Numbered from the stretch's first letter, positions 25,050 through 34,199 are shown. The stretch is 64,000 nt of DNA from SIG299 sp045531955 (GCA_045531955.1 JAZSFC010000051.1:62001-126000); one strand, 5' to 3'. Program-made: numbers and translations. Notes: generated by a model from the sequence alone, not told the origin.

Positions 25050-26396
25050 ATGGGTAAAAAATATCGTGTCGGATGTAAAGGATTGGATGACTTCGGAAAG
25101 GGAAAAATTGTGTTTAATAACAAGCCGTTTTCCGTTTCCAATATGCTTCCCGGGGAAAAGGGAGAGATAGAGCTGGTGTTCCGGGCAAAGGAAACTACTG
25201 CGAAACTGGTATCTTTGGACAAATTATCGGAAGTCCGCGTAGAACCGGAATGTCAGGTGTATGAAGCCTGCGGAGGCTGCCATGTGCTTCATATGAAGTA
25301 TGCAACGCAGCTTGAATGGAAACAGCAGAAGATAAAGGACTTATTTCCGGAGGAAGACAGAAGGGGAATTCTGGCACCTGTTATCGGAATGGAAGATCCG
25401 TTTCATTACCGGCACAAAATTTATGCTTCCTTTGCTAACGGAAAAAAAGGAGAAATTCTTGCAGGAATTTATGAGGAAAATTCCCACCGGGTGGTAAAGA
25501 CAAAGCAGTGCCGGATTCAGCATCCGCTGGCAAATGAGATTATTTCTTATGTAGCTGAATTGATGAAAAAACGGCATATTCCGGCCTATAATGAGGATCA
25601 GGGGACCGGTGTCCTGCGCCATATATATATCCGCATCGGGGAAAAAACCGGACAGGTTATGGTAGTATTGGTTACCGGCAGTAAAGAATTTAAGGAAAAG
25701 GCTGTTTTTGTAGATGGTCTTAGGAAGCAGTTTCCGCAGATTACTACCATCATTCATAATATTAACAGTGCAAAAACCAGTATGGTGCTCGGTAAAACGG
25801 AAACGGTATTGTTTGGCCCCGGAACCATTGAAGATGAACTGTGCGGTTTGAAGTTTGATATTTCTTCCAGATCCTTTTACCAGGTGAATCCGGTGCAGAC
25901 GGAAAAATTATACACTACAGCTGTAGAATTCGTAGGACTTACAGGAAAAGAGACGGTGCTGGATGCTTACTGCGGAATCGGAACCATATCCATGGTGGCA
26001 GCAAAACAGGCAAAGGATGTTTTGGGTGTGGAATTGAATGAAACAGCCATTCAGGATGCAAAAAAGAATGCAAAGAAAAATAACTGCAGCAATGTTCATT
26101 TTATTGCGGCAGATGCCGGCGAATATATGGTGCAGCTGGCAAAAAATCCGGAGGCTGTAAAGCCGGATGTAGTATTTATGGACCCACCCCGCAGCGGCAG
26201 TGATGCTAACTTTCTAAATTCCGTAGTTAAGCTTGCACCAAAGAAAATTGTGTATATTTCCTGTAATCCGGACACACAAAAAACAGACATTGATGTGTTA
26301 AAGAAAAAGGGTTACCGTGTGGAAAAAATGCAGGCAGTGGATTGCTTCTGCCATACCCGGCACGTGGAGAATATAGCGTTATTAGTAAGGAATTAG
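25050..26396 (+). CDS. 23S rRNA (uracil-C5)-methyltransferase, second RlmD-type paralogue
   Basis: 448 residues of the TrmA/RumA family: a short TRAM-like N-terminus, Cys68, Cys74 and Cys77 (CQVYEACGGC) plus a Cys in KQCRIQHP for the iron-sulfur cluster, DAYCGIGTISMVAA for SAM, MDPPRSGS and the nucleophile in YISCNPDTQ. The likely substrate is U747 or U1939 of 23S rRNA, or both. It differs clearly from the copy at 6297, so it is an old paralogue rather than a duplicate. It is followed after 5 bases by a MATE gene, probably cotranscribed. Confidence 0.92.
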   Translation: MGKKYRVGCKGLDDFGKGKIVFNNKPFSVSNMLPGEKGEIELVFRAKETTAKLVSLDKLSEVRVEPECQVYEACGGCHVLHMKYATQLEWKQQKIKDLFPEEDRRGILAPVIGMEDPFHYRHKIYASFANGKKGEILAGIYEENSHRVVKTKQCRIQHPLANEIISYVAELMKKRHIPAYNEDQGTGVLRHIYIRIGEKTGQVMVVLVTGSKEFKEKAVFVDGLRKQFPQITTIIHNINSAKTSMVLGKTETVLFGPGTIEDELCGLKFDISSRSFYQVNPVQTEKLYTTAVEFVGLTGKETVLDAYCGIGTISMVAAKQAKDVLGVELNETAIQDAKKNAKKNNCSNVHFIAADAGEYMVQLAKNPEAVKPDVVFMDPPRSGSDANFLNSVVKLAPKKIVYISCNPDTQKTDIDVLKKKGYRVEKMQAVDCFCHTRHVENIALLVRN

Positions 26397-26401
26397 ACAG
26401 T

Positions 26402-27775
26402 ATGAGTAAGACAGCAAAAAAAGACAAATCAGTAGTTGATTTAACCAACGGTTCCATTGTGAAAGGAATGATTTCTTTTGCTATTCCGGTATTTTTGGGT
26501 CAATTGTTACAGCAACTGTACAATATGGCAGATGCCTGGGTAGTGGGAAACTTTGCGGACAATGATGCATTTGCCGCAGTCAGCTCTGCAGGAAGCCTGA
26601 TCTTTTTTATTACAGGTTTTTTCAGTGGTATTGCCATTGGCGGTGGTGTTGTGATTTCCCGTTATGTGGGAGCAGGAAACAAAGAAATGATTTCCCGCTC
26701 CATACACACTAACTTTTTGTTTGGTATTTTAGCATCTATAGGTGCCACGGTAGTAGGGCTTTTATTAGTGCCGAAGCTGCTTGTATGGATGAAAGTTCCG
26801 GACAGTGTTATCGGCAATTCCGGTACCTATTTTTCGATTTATTTTGCCGGGGTGTCCACGGTGATTATGTATAATGTGGGCATGTCCATTTTACGTGCAT
26901 TGGGTGACAGCATTCATCCGTTGTACTATCTGGCAATTTCTTCCGTAACCAATGTTATCCTGGATTTGCTGTTTGTGGCAGTGTTTGAATGGGGTGTTTC
27001 GGGAGCTGCCGTTGCTACGGTAATTTCCCAGGGACTCAGTGCCGTTCTTTGTATGATACAAATGTGCAGAATGAAGGATGAAACCACGCGGCTTGACTTT
27101 AGAAAAATAAAATTTCATAAAAAAATCATGGGAGAGGTTATCCGGCAGGGATTGCCGTCCGGTATTCAGAACTCTGTTATCAGTATCGGAAATATGGTGG
27201 TGCAGACCAATATTAATAGTTTTGGCGCCTTTGCCATGTCCGGACACGGAGCCTATGCAAAAATTGAGGGTTTGGTATTCATGCCGATTACCAGTATGTC
27301 CATGACCCTGCCTACCTTTATCAGTCAAAATTTAGGTGCAGGTAAGGTGAACCGTGCAAAAAAAGGTGCCTTATTTGGTATTATTTCCGGAATGCTTATG
27401 GCAGAAGCAGTCGGCATCCTGTGTTATTTTGGGGCAGCATATGCACTCCGTATTTTTGTGGATGTACCGGAAGCAATTGCTTTCGGAGAAATTCATGCGA
27501 AGGTAGTTTCACTGTTTTTCTTCCTGTTGGCATTTTCCCATTGTGCGGCAGGTGTACTCAGAGGCTGCGGAAAGGCCGTTGTGCCAATGGTTACCATGCT
27601 GGCTTTCTGGTGCGGAACACGTATTGTGTATGTGACACAAACGTTGAAATTTATTCCGGAATTTGCGACCATTTCCTGGGCATATCCTCTGACATGGTCT
27701 TTAAGCAGTATTGTATTTTTAGTGTTTTTATTAAAATCCGACTGGGCAAATGCCTGGCAGAAAAAAAGTGCATAA
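26402..27775 (+). CDS. MATE family efflux transporter
   Basis: 457 residues, about 12 hydrophobic helices in two similar halves. Near the N-terminus is FLGQLLQQLYNMADAWVVG, the usual MATE signature with the Asp of helix 2. It exports cationic compounds or metabolites using a sodium or proton gradient. The ATG at 26402 is taken; a longer frame overlaps the end of the methyltransferase and has no ribosome site. A GH3 glycosidase gene follows after 12 bases. Confidence 0.93.
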   Translation: MSKTAKKDKSVVDLTNGSIVKGMISFAIPVFLGQLLQQLYNMADAWVVGNFADNDAFAAVSSAGSLIFFITGFFSGIAIGGGVVISRYVGAGNKEMISRSIHTNFLFGILASIGATVVGLLLVPKLLVWMKVPDSVIGNSGTYFSIYFAGVSTVIMYNVGMSILRALGDSIHPLYYLAISSVTNVILDLLFVAVFEWGVSGAAVATVISQGLSAVLCMIQMCRMKDETTRLDFRKIKFHKKIMGEVIRQGLPSGIQNSVISIGNMVVQTNINSFGAFAMSGHGAYAKIEGLVFMPITSMSMTLPTFISQNLGAGKVNRAKKGALFGIISGMLMAEAVGILCYFGAAYALRIFVDVPEAIAFGEIHAKVVSLFFFLLAFSHCAAGVLRGCGKAVVPMVTMLAFWCGTRIVYVTQTLKFIPEFATISWAYPLTWSLSSIVFLVFLLKSDWANAWQKKSA

Positions 27776-27787
27776 AAGGAGAAGCAT

Positions 27788-30208
27788 ATGTGTACAACAG
27801 CAGAAACTACCGGATTGGAGCAGGAGTTAATTAAGGATATCGAGGGAGAACGCATTTATACGCCGGGAATGCAGGAACTGGCAAGAAAGAGTGCGGCAGA
27901 AGGCTGTGTTCTTTTGAAAAATAACGGGGTTCTTCCGTTAAAAAAGGATAAAGCGGTTTCCGTATTCGGCAGATGTCAGGTGGATACTTTTTATGTAGGA
28001 TACGGCAGCGGAGGTAATGTGCATCCTCCGAAGAAGGTATCGTTTTTGGAGGGACTCCGCAGTTGTGAAGGCATCTCTCTGAATGAAACGGTGTCTAAAG
28101 TGTACGAAGACTGGTGTCATAGAAAGGAAAACATAGCAGACCCGGGCACCGAATGGGGCAAGTGGCCGTATTACTATCCGGAGATGCCGTTAGAGGAAGC
28201 ATTTGTAGAAAAGGCAGCAAAAGAATCAGAAATTGCGTTGCTTTTTATCGGACGTGCTGCCGGTGAGGAAAGAGAAAACTTCCTGGGCGAGGGAAGTTAT
28301 TATCTGACAGAAGAAGAAAAACAGATGCTTGCTTTGGTAACCGCGCATTTTGAAGATACCGTAGTAGTTTTAAATTGTGGCAATATCATTGATATGTCCT
28401 GGACATTGGAATATAACATTAGTGCCTTGCTTATGGCATGGCTTCCGGGAATGGAAGCAGGAAATGCCCTGGCGGATGTATTATCCGGTAAAGAGAATCC
28501 GAGCGGAAAATTGAATGATACCATTGCGGTAAGCTATGAAGACTATCCGAGTGCAGCCAATTTCGGTAAAAAAGAATATAACTATTATGAAGAAGATATT
28601 TATGTAGGTTACCGTTATTTTGAAACCTTTGCAAAGGAAAAAATTCTGTATTCCTTCGGATATGGTATGTCCTATACAACCTTTGATGTATTGCCTTTGT
28701 CTTACCGCGGACAGGGTACCGATGATTACTTTGAGATTTCCGTCAGAGTAAGTAATACCGGTAAGGTGGCAGGAAAAGAAGTGGTACAGTTGTATGTGGA
28801 AGCTCCGCAGGGAGCTCTCGGCAGAGAAAAGAGAAGTCTTCTTGCGTTCCAGAAGACTGAAGAACTGGCTCCGGGCACTTCCCAGGATTTGGTATTCAAA
28901 GTGCCGTTAGAGCAGCTGGCAGCCTTTGACGATTCCGGAAAGACCGGCTATAAAAATACCTATGTTTTAGAAAAGGGAGATTACTGGTATTTCTTTGGTG
29001 TAAGCAATACAAAAGGAAGAGTTGTGTTCCGTAATGCCGGAGGTACGGCAATCAAGGAAACAAGATTGTTCCGCCGTTTGGAAGAAATCTGTCCGGTGCA
29101 GCAGGAATTTGAGCGTTTGTTCCCGATTGAAGACGGAAAACAGTATTTCCCGGGAAGAGAAACCGTGGAAAAGGGGCAGGTGAATATGAAGCGCCGGATT
29201 TTAGAGGAACTTCCGGAGGAGATTCCGGTAACCGGCGACAGAGGAATCCTTTTCTCTGAGGTTGTCAAAGGAAATGTTCCGTTGGAAGCCTTTGTAGCGC
29301 AGCTGACGGATGAGGAACTGGAAGCATTGACCAGAGGAGAAGGCCCGATGGACCGTCCGTCCGGTGTAGGCGGAAATACCGGTGTTTTCGGAGGCTTTTA
29401 CCCATCTTTACATGAAAAAGGGGTGCCGGTAATTGTAACAGCGGATGGACCGGCAGGCTTGCGTATTAAGCGCTATACTTCCTTAATGCCGTGCGGAACT
29501 GCATTGGCATGTACCTGGAATGTGGAACTGATTGAGCAGATGTTTGAGAAAATGGCAGATGAACTGGATCGTTTTGATGTAGACATTTTACTGTCTCCGG
29601 GTTTAAATATACACAGAAATCCGTTATGCGGAAGAAACTTTGAATATTTTTCCGAAGACCCGTACGTATCCGGTAAAATGGCAGCTGCAGCAGTCCGGGG
29701 AATCCAAAAGAGAGGACGTTCTGCCTGCCCGAAGCATTTTGCCTGCAATAATCAGGAGGTAAACCGCCATCATAATGATTCCAGGGTATCCGGAAGAGCA
29801 TTGCGTGAAATTTATCTGCGTGGCTTTGAAATTTGTGTAAAGGAAGCTCATCCGAAGAATATTATGACATCCTACAATAAAGTAAATGGGGTATGGAGCC
29901 ACTACAATTTTGATTTGGCAAAGACGGTACTTAGGGATGAGTGGAAGTATGACGGTGTTATTATGACCGACTGGTGGATGCAGAAATCAGCAAGTCCGGA
30001 ATTCCCGAATCTGAGGGATAATGCCTACCGCGTTCGTGCCGGGGTAGATGTTTTAATGCCGGGTAGCGTGGTCGGAAGCAAGGAAAAAGAGTATATTTCC
30101 GACGGAACACTTTTGGAAACCTTAGGTAAGCCGGAGGGAATTACCCGAGGAGAACTGCAGAGAACAGCAATGCAGGTACTGAAATTTGCACTGCAAAAGA
30201 AGAAATAA
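27788..30208 (+). CDS. Glycoside hydrolase family 3 enzyme with swapped domain order
   Basis: 806 residues. The usual C-terminal domain comes first (about 20-270: RKSAAEGCVLLKNNGVLPL and the NPSGKLNDTI segment), then a fibronectin-III-like domain (about 310-400), and the catalytic TIM barrel last (about 490-800: KHFACNNQE, SYNKVNG, nucleophile Asp about 728 in GVIMTDWW). This reversed arrangement is known in some rumen and gut Clostridia beta-glucosidases. There is no signal peptide, so it is cytoplasmic and probably acts on imported oligosaccharides such as beta-glucosides or xylosides. AAGGAG lies 6 bases before the ATG. Confidence 0.94.
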   Translation: MCTTAETTGLEQELIKDIEGERIYTPGMQELARKSAAEGCVLLKNNGVLPLKKDKAVSVFGRCQVDTFYVGYGSGGNVHPPKKVSFLEGLRSCEGISLNETVSKVYEDWCHRKENIADPGTEWGKWPYYYPEMPLEEAFVEKAAKESEIALLFIGRAAGEERENFLGEGSYYLTEEEKQMLALVTAHFEDTVVVLNCGNIIDMSWTLEYNISALLMAWLPGMEAGNALADVLSGKENPSGKLNDTIAVSYEDYPSAANFGKKEYNYYEEDIYVGYRYFETFAKEKILYSFGYGMSYTTFDVLPLSYRGQGTDDYFEISVRVSNTGKVAGKEVVQLYVEAPQGALGREKRSLLAFQKTEELAPGTSQDLVFKVPLEQLAAFDDSGKTGYKNTYVLEKGDYWYFFGVSNTKGRVVFRNAGGTAIKETRLFRRLEEICPVQQEFERLFPIEDGKQYFPGRETVEKGQVNMKRRILEELPEEIPVTGDRGILFSEVVKGNVPLEAFVAQLTDEELEALTRGEGPMDRPSGVGGNTGVFGGFYPSLHEKGVPVIVTADGPAGLRIKRYTSLMPCGTALACTWNVELIEQMFEKMADELDRFDVDILLSPGLNIHRNPLCGRNFEYFSEDPYVSGKMAAAAVRGIQKRGRSACPKHFACNNQEVNRHHNDSRVSGRALREIYLRGFEICVKEAHPKNIMTSYNKVNGVWSHYNFDLAKTVLRDEWKYDGVIMTDWWMQKSASPEFPNLRDNAYRVRAGVDVLMPGSVVGSKEKEYISDGTLLETLGKPEGITRGELQRTAMQVLKFALQKKK

Positions 30209-30210
30209 AA

Positions 30211-30265
30211 AAATAACCGTGCCAGACCCGCTCAACGCTAACGGTCTATGCACGGTTATTTTTTT
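30211..30265. terminator. Bidirectional terminator between the GH3 gene and hisS
   Basis: AAATAACCGTGC (30211-30222) and GCACGGTTATTT (30250-30261), with AGACC/GGTCT inside, flanked by A and T runs. It serves both convergent genes and reaches the hisS stop codon. Confidence 0.92.
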
Positions 30266-31502
30266 ATTTTTGTAAAATCTTAATATCGGAAGATTCGTCT
30301 AAGATGAGACAGCCATAGAAACCGGCATCCTCTAACTTACCGAAAAGCTTACCGATTTTCTTAGGCTTTTCAAATAACGTAACATCATATTCTGCACGGT
30401 ATTCGTCGGCTTTCTTAATAGCAGCAACTACGTCACTTTCCGGATAAATAATCGCTAACTTTGGACGGGCACCGGAAAGCTTTGCCTGTTTGTCCATTAA
30501 GATGCTGGCAATACGTTCAAAGCCGATGGAGAAACCAACTGCAGGAACGCTTTCACCGATGAACTTACCAATCATATTGTCGTAACGGCCGCCGCCGGCA
30601 ATGGAGCTGCCAAAGTCTAAGGATTCTACCTCAAAAATAGTGCCGGTATAGTAGCCCTGACCACGAACAAGGGAACGGTCGTATTCAATCTGGTAACGGT
30701 CACCGGATAACTGTTTTACGGTATCGATGATAGAAGCAACACTGTCGATGGCTTCTGTATCGATACAGTATTTTCTTGCTTCCTCTAAGGTGAATGGGGT
30801 AATGCTCATCATAGAAACAAACTTTTCTACGGTAGCATCTGCAAATCCCTTATCAAGGAGTTCCTTTCTGACACCCTCCGCACCGATTTTATCTAATTTA
30901 TCGAAGGTGATACAAACGCTGTCTGCATCCGCTGTTTCAAAGCCTGCCGCAGCGATTAAGTTCTTTAAGATGCGGCGGTCGTTGATACGGATTTTGAAGT
31001 TTTCAATGCCGATATTAAGCAATGCCTTTGCTGTGGTATCAATTAATTCTACTTCACAGTTAGTGGAAGAAGAACCTAAAATATCGATGTCACACTGCAC
31101 GAATTCACGGAGACGGCCTTTCTGCGGACGTTCTGCACGGAAAACGCGGTCAATCTGGATTACCTTAAACGGAGTGCTTAAGGAATTGCGGTTACATGCA
31201 TAGTAACGGGAGAGCGGAAGAGTTAAGTCGTAACGCAGACCCATGTCGGACAATTCCTTTGGATTTCCGGATGCAATGGCTTCCTGTAATTTATCGCCGC
31301 GCTTTAAAATCTTGAACAGGAGATTTAAGTTTTCACCGCCTTCACTCTTATCCAGATTTTCAATATCTTCTAAAATCGGAGTGGTAATGCGTTCAAAACC
31401 GCAAGCACGGTAGGTTTCTAAAATTTTGCCCTGAAGATAGTCGCGCAGGGCAGTTTCCTTTGGTAAATAATCGTTGGTTCCCTTAACAGAATTTACTTTC
31501 AT
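30264..31502 (-). CDS. hisS: Histidine--tRNA ligase (HisRS)
   Basis: 412 residues. It is a class II synthetase: GTNDYLP at the start, motif 2 as DRVFRAERPQKGRLREFVQ, the HisA-type motif LVRGQGYYTGTIFEV, and motif 3 in AVGFSIGFERI. It attaches histidine to tRNA-His in the cytoplasm. The HisA motif has QGYYTG where many HisRS have LDYYxR, a variant worth noting but consistent with a functional enzyme. AAGGAGG precedes the ATG. No T-box leader is visible: the gene follows the rpsT terminator at about 45 bases, so promoter information must be very short or supplied by read-through. Confidence 0.94.
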   Translation of the reverse strand: MKVNSVKGTNDYLPKETALRDYLQGKILETYRACGFERITTPILEDIENLDKSEGGENLNLLFKILKRGDKLQEAIASGNPKELSDMGLRYDLTLPLSRYYACNRNSLSTPFKVIQIDRVFRAERPQKGRLREFVQCDIDILGSSSTNCEVELIDTTAKALLNIGIENFKIRINDRRILKNLIAAAGFETADADSVCITFDKLDKIGAEGVRKELLDKGFADATVEKFVSMMSITPFTLEEARKYCIDTEAIDSVASIIDTVKQLSGDRYQIEYDRSLVRGQGYYTGTIFEVESLDFGSSIAGGGRYDNMIGKFIGESVPAVGFSIGFERIASILMDKQAKLSGARPKLAIIYPESDVVAAIKKADEYRAEYDVTLFEKPKKIGKLFGKLEDAGFYGCLILDESSDIKILQK

Positions 31503-31542
31503 GTTGAATCCTCCTTGAAATCAGAACTTTGCTTATATACGC

Positions 31543-31573
31543 AAAAAACGCCGTAGTTTTCACTACGGCGTTT
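31543..31573 (-). terminator. Terminator of rpsT
   Basis: AAACGCCGTAGT and ACTACGGCGTTT (31546-31557, 31562-31573) form a perfect 12-bp stem with a T-run on the minus strand. Confidence 0.92.
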
Positions 31574-31597
31574 AGTAACCTTGTGGTTAAATGCCAA

Positions 31598-31861
31598 TTA
31601 AGCAAGTGTATTAACAGCCTTAGTGAGTCTGGATACCTTTCTAGCAGCTGTGTTCTTATGGAAGATTCCCTTAGCAGCAGCCTTGTCGTTAGCAACAACA
31701 GCTTCTGTTAATGCAGCAGTAGCAGCAGCCTTATCGTTCTGTGCAACAGCAGCTTCAACCTTCTTTACTAAAGTCTTGATTTTGGACTTAGTCATCTTGT
31801 TTCTTAAAGTCTTAGTTTCGATAACCTTGATTCTCTTCTTAGCAGATTTAATGTTAGCCAA
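31598..31861 (-). CDS. rpsT: 30S ribosomal protein S20
   Basis: 87 residues, Lys/Ala-rich and helical (MANIKSAKKRIKVIE at the start, NTAARKVSRLTKAVNTLA at the end), the full length of S20, which binds 16S rRNA early in 30S assembly. The start is TTG at 31861: GGAGG lies 8 bases upstream and the sequence then begins with the conserved ANIKSAKKR. An ATG-started longer frame would add 14 unrelated residues without a ribosome site. A UUG start is also used by rpsT in E. coli, where it matters for feedback control. Confidence 0.97.
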   Translation of the reverse strand: MANIKSAKKRIKVIETKTLRNKMTKSKIKTLVKKVEAAVAQNDKAAATAALTEAVVANDKAAAKGIFHKNTAARKVSRLTKAVNTLA

Positions 31862-31915
31862 TGAAAACACCTCCAATGCAATAATCTCTTTTTTCTCTTG
31901 CATGATCCTGTTCTA

Positions 31916-31940
31916 GTGAAACAGGACACGGACGTTTCAC
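31916..31940 (-). other. Leader hairpin of the rpsT mRNA
   Basis: GTGAAAC (31916-31922) and GTTTCAC (31934-31940) pair in the roughly 90-nt leader. A possible S20 binding or stability element. Confidence 0.45.
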
Positions 31941-31957
31941 TAAAAACATACTGTATA

Positions 31958-31986
31958 ATAATAATCTATAAAAAAGAAAAAGTCAA
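31958..31986 (-). promoter_or_regulatory. Promoter of rpsT
   Basis: On the minus strand TTGACT (31986-31981), 17 bp, TATTAT (31963-31958). Confidence 0.85.
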
Positions 31987-32009
31987 GCCCTCTTTTTAAA
32001 ATATATGTA

Positions 32010-32038
32010 GTATTTTTTTGCGGCATTTTTACATACTA
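32010..32038 (+). promoter_or_regulatory. Possible forespore (sigma-G/F) promoter of gpr
   Basis: GTATT (32010-32014), 17 bp and CATACTA (32032-32038) match the forespore pattern (GNATR, then CATNNTA) apart from the last -35 base. The gene is sigma-G dependent in Bacillus, so this reading is plausible but rests on short motifs. Confidence 0.45.
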
Positions 32039-32087
32039 TATACAAGATGCATTTCAGATGTTTGTCAATGGAGGTCGGAAGTAAAGA

Positions 32088-32960
32088 ATGACATATCGCA
32101 GTGATTTAATTATAGAAGCAATGGAAATGGAAACCGGTTCTTCAGTCGGAGAAGAGCAGTACCGGAAAATACCGGAGAATCAAAAGGGTGTTGTTATAAC
32201 AGAAAACCGGAATCCGGAAAAAAACATGAAGGTAACCGTGGTACAGATTCAAAACGAAGAAGGTGCGAAAGCTTTGGGACGGCCAACCGGTACTTATATT
32301 ACTATGGAATTTCCGGAACTGCTTTCGGAGGAAGAAGCACTTAAGGAATTTGCGGAAGCAGAGCTTTCGCGGCAACTAACGGAATTGCTGGCAGGAAAGA
32401 AGGCAGAGCATATGTTAGTTGTAGGGCTTGGAAACCGGGAAGTAACTGCAGATGCGGTCGGACCTCTGACCATCGATAGTTTGATTGTTACCAGGCACTA
32501 TTTTCAGGAAGAAAGTGTGGGGAAAGCGGTAGGAAAGAAATACCGTAAGGTCAGTGCGTTTGTACCGGGCGTCATGGCACAAACCGGTATGGAAACCATG
32601 GAGCTGATCCGTGGCGTGGTGGAACAAACGAAACCGGACGTAATATTTGCGGTGGATGCTTTGGCAGCCCGCAGTCCGAAACGCTTAAATACAACGATCC
32701 AGCTGACGGATACGGGAATCAGTCCCGGGGCCGGTGTGGGAAATAACCGGAAAGAATTAAATGAAAAAAGCCTGGGATGTCCGGTGATTGCCATCGGAGT
32801 ACCGACGGTGTTGGATGCGGTAACGATTGCGAAGGAAGAAGATGCAGAGGATGTGAAGGAGTTTTTTGTTATGCCCCGGACCATTGACAGTGCGGTACAG
32901 TATGTGAGTGAATTGATAGCAGGTGGGATTAATCGTGTCAATCAAAAAGAGAAATATTAA
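32088..32960 (+). CDS. gpr: Germination protease (GPR endopeptidase)
   Basis: 290 residues. It shows the GPR family blocks MLVVGLGNREVTADAVGP, FVPGVMAQTGMET, VDALAARSPKRLN and DTGISPGAGVGNNR. The enzyme is made as a zymogen in the forespore and degrades small acid-soluble proteins at germination; the N-terminal YRSDLIIEA stretch corresponds to the propeptide region. The start ATG follows GGAGG. It overlaps spoIIP by 26 bases, the same gene order as in Bacillus. Its presence argues that the organism forms spores. Confidence 0.96.
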   Translation: MTYRSDLIIEAMEMETGSSVGEEQYRKIPENQKGVVITENRNPEKNMKVTVVQIQNEEGAKALGRPTGTYITMEFPELLSEEEALKEFAEAELSRQLTELLAGKKAEHMLVVGLGNREVTADAVGPLTIDSLIVTRHYFQEESVGKAVGKKYRKVSAFVPGVMAQTGMETMELIRGVVEQTKPDVIFAVDALAARSPKRLNTTIQLTDTGISPGAGVGNNRKELNEKSLGCPVIAIGVPTVLDAVTIAKEEDAEDVKEFFVMPRTIDSAVQYVSELIAGGINRVNQKEKY

Positions 32961-34029
32961 AATAGAAATTATGTTGTTTGTCTGCTTTGCGATTTTGTTT
33001 CTTCGGGCATTACCGGAGGCGTGGAAAGAAAAGTCAATGGGGCTTTCTTCTTCGGTGTATGCGGAAAAGGAGGACGAGCAGGCAACAGGGAACATGCTGG
33101 TGGTGGAGTACGTCACCGGCAACGATGCCATAGTAAACAGACAAGTCAGCGGGATATGGATTCCAACGCCTACGGTGCCGCCTACTCCGTTACCTACGGC
33201 AACACCGGTGCCAACCTACGGACCGGTGCCGGAGCAGTCTGTCAGGGTGGCAGAGATTGTCGGGAAAAATTATGTTATGGAAGATTTGTTGAGTGTTACT
33301 TATTTAAAAGATAATCTTTACATAGTAAATGCGACAACGAAAATGACAGAGGCGGATTTTAATGCGGAGTATTTTATTTCTAAGGATTTGTCTCTGCAGA
33401 CACCTGAAAACCCGGAAGAACCGCAGATTTTAATCTTTCATACCCATGCGTCGGAAGGCTTTGCAGACAGCCGGCCGGGAGTGACAGAAGACACCGTGGT
33501 AGGTGTGGGTACTCTGCTTACGGAGATTTTAGAAGAAAAATATGGGTATCAGGTACTTCATGACATTACCGTATTTGACCGGAAAAACGGAAAGGATAAC
33601 CGGAACTTTGCATATAATGATGCTTTAAAGCATTTGGAACAATTACTGAAAGAGTATCCGTCCATAAAGGTCGTAATTGATTTACACAGGGATGCGGGAG
33701 AGAAGCGGGTTGTAACCGTAAACGGAAGGCAGACGGCAAAGGTGATGCTGTTTAACGGTCTTTGCAGAAATACAAAGGGGAAGCTTACGTATCTTCCAAA
33801 CGATAATCTGAAAGATAATCTTGCTTTCAGCTTCCAGATGAAATTAATCGGAGATGAGATGTATCCGGGACTCATGAACCGGATTTTTTTAAAGGATTAC
33901 CGGTATAATATGCATTTAAAAGAACGGTTTCTTTTAGTCGAATTGGGAACGGAAAAAAACACGGTGGAGGAAGCAAAAAATGCCATGGAACCATTGGCTG
34001 ATGTGCTGCATCAGGTGCTGGGCGGATAA
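32935..34029 (+). CDS. spoIIP: Stage II sporulation protein P
   Basis: 364 residues: a short basic N-terminus, a membrane anchor (about 9-30), a Pro/Thr-rich linker (about 70-100), then the catalytic domain with LIFHTHASEGF and VVIDLHRDAG, the His/Glu positions of the SpoIIP amidase/endopeptidase fold. It degrades septal peptidoglycan with SpoIID during engulfment. Two GTG starts are possible; 32935 is preferred because AGGTGG is 8 bases upstream, whereas 32923 has no ribosome site. It overlaps the end of gpr. Confidence 0.95.
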   Translation: MSIKKRNIKIEIMLFVCFAILFLRALPEAWKEKSMGLSSSVYAEKEDEQATGNMLVVEYVTGNDAIVNRQVSGIWIPTPTVPPTPLPTATPVPTYGPVPEQSVRVAEIVGKNYVMEDLLSVTYLKDNLYIVNATTKMTEADFNAEYFISKDLSLQTPENPEEPQILIFHTHASEGFADSRPGVTEDTVVGVGTLLTEILEEKYGYQVLHDITVFDRKNGKDNRNFAYNDALKHLEQLLKEYPSIKVVIDLHRDAGEKRVVTVNGRQTAKVMLFNGLCRNTKGKLTYLPNDNLKDNLAFSFQMKLIGDEMYPGLMNRIFLKDYRYNMHLKERFLLVELGTEKNTVEEAKNAMEPLADVLHQVLGG

Positions 34030-34040
34030 GAAAGGAAATC

Positions 34041-34069
34041 TTGACAGAATCCGTGGAATCAGTTACTAT
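34041..34069 (+). promoter_or_regulatory. Promoter of the lepA operon
   Basis: TTGACA (34041-34046), 17 bp, TACTAT (34064-34069). The 130-nt leader that follows contains TGCGC/GCGCA (34084-34103) and no gene. Confidence 0.7.
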
Positions 34070-34199
34070 TATTCTGGTTTTGTATGCGCAGAGGTAAAGC
34101 GCACAAAAGTGAGGTATTTTATCAAGAATTTTTACGATAGTAATTGAGGAGAGGTTTGGCTAGAATGATAACGTAAACTTCTCCGGAAATGGAGGAACT

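Noticed and set aside
31503..31597. T-box leader for hisS
   Set aside because: Only about 95 bases separate it from rpsT, largely filled by a simple terminator; no AGGGTGGAACCGCG-type T-box sequence is present.
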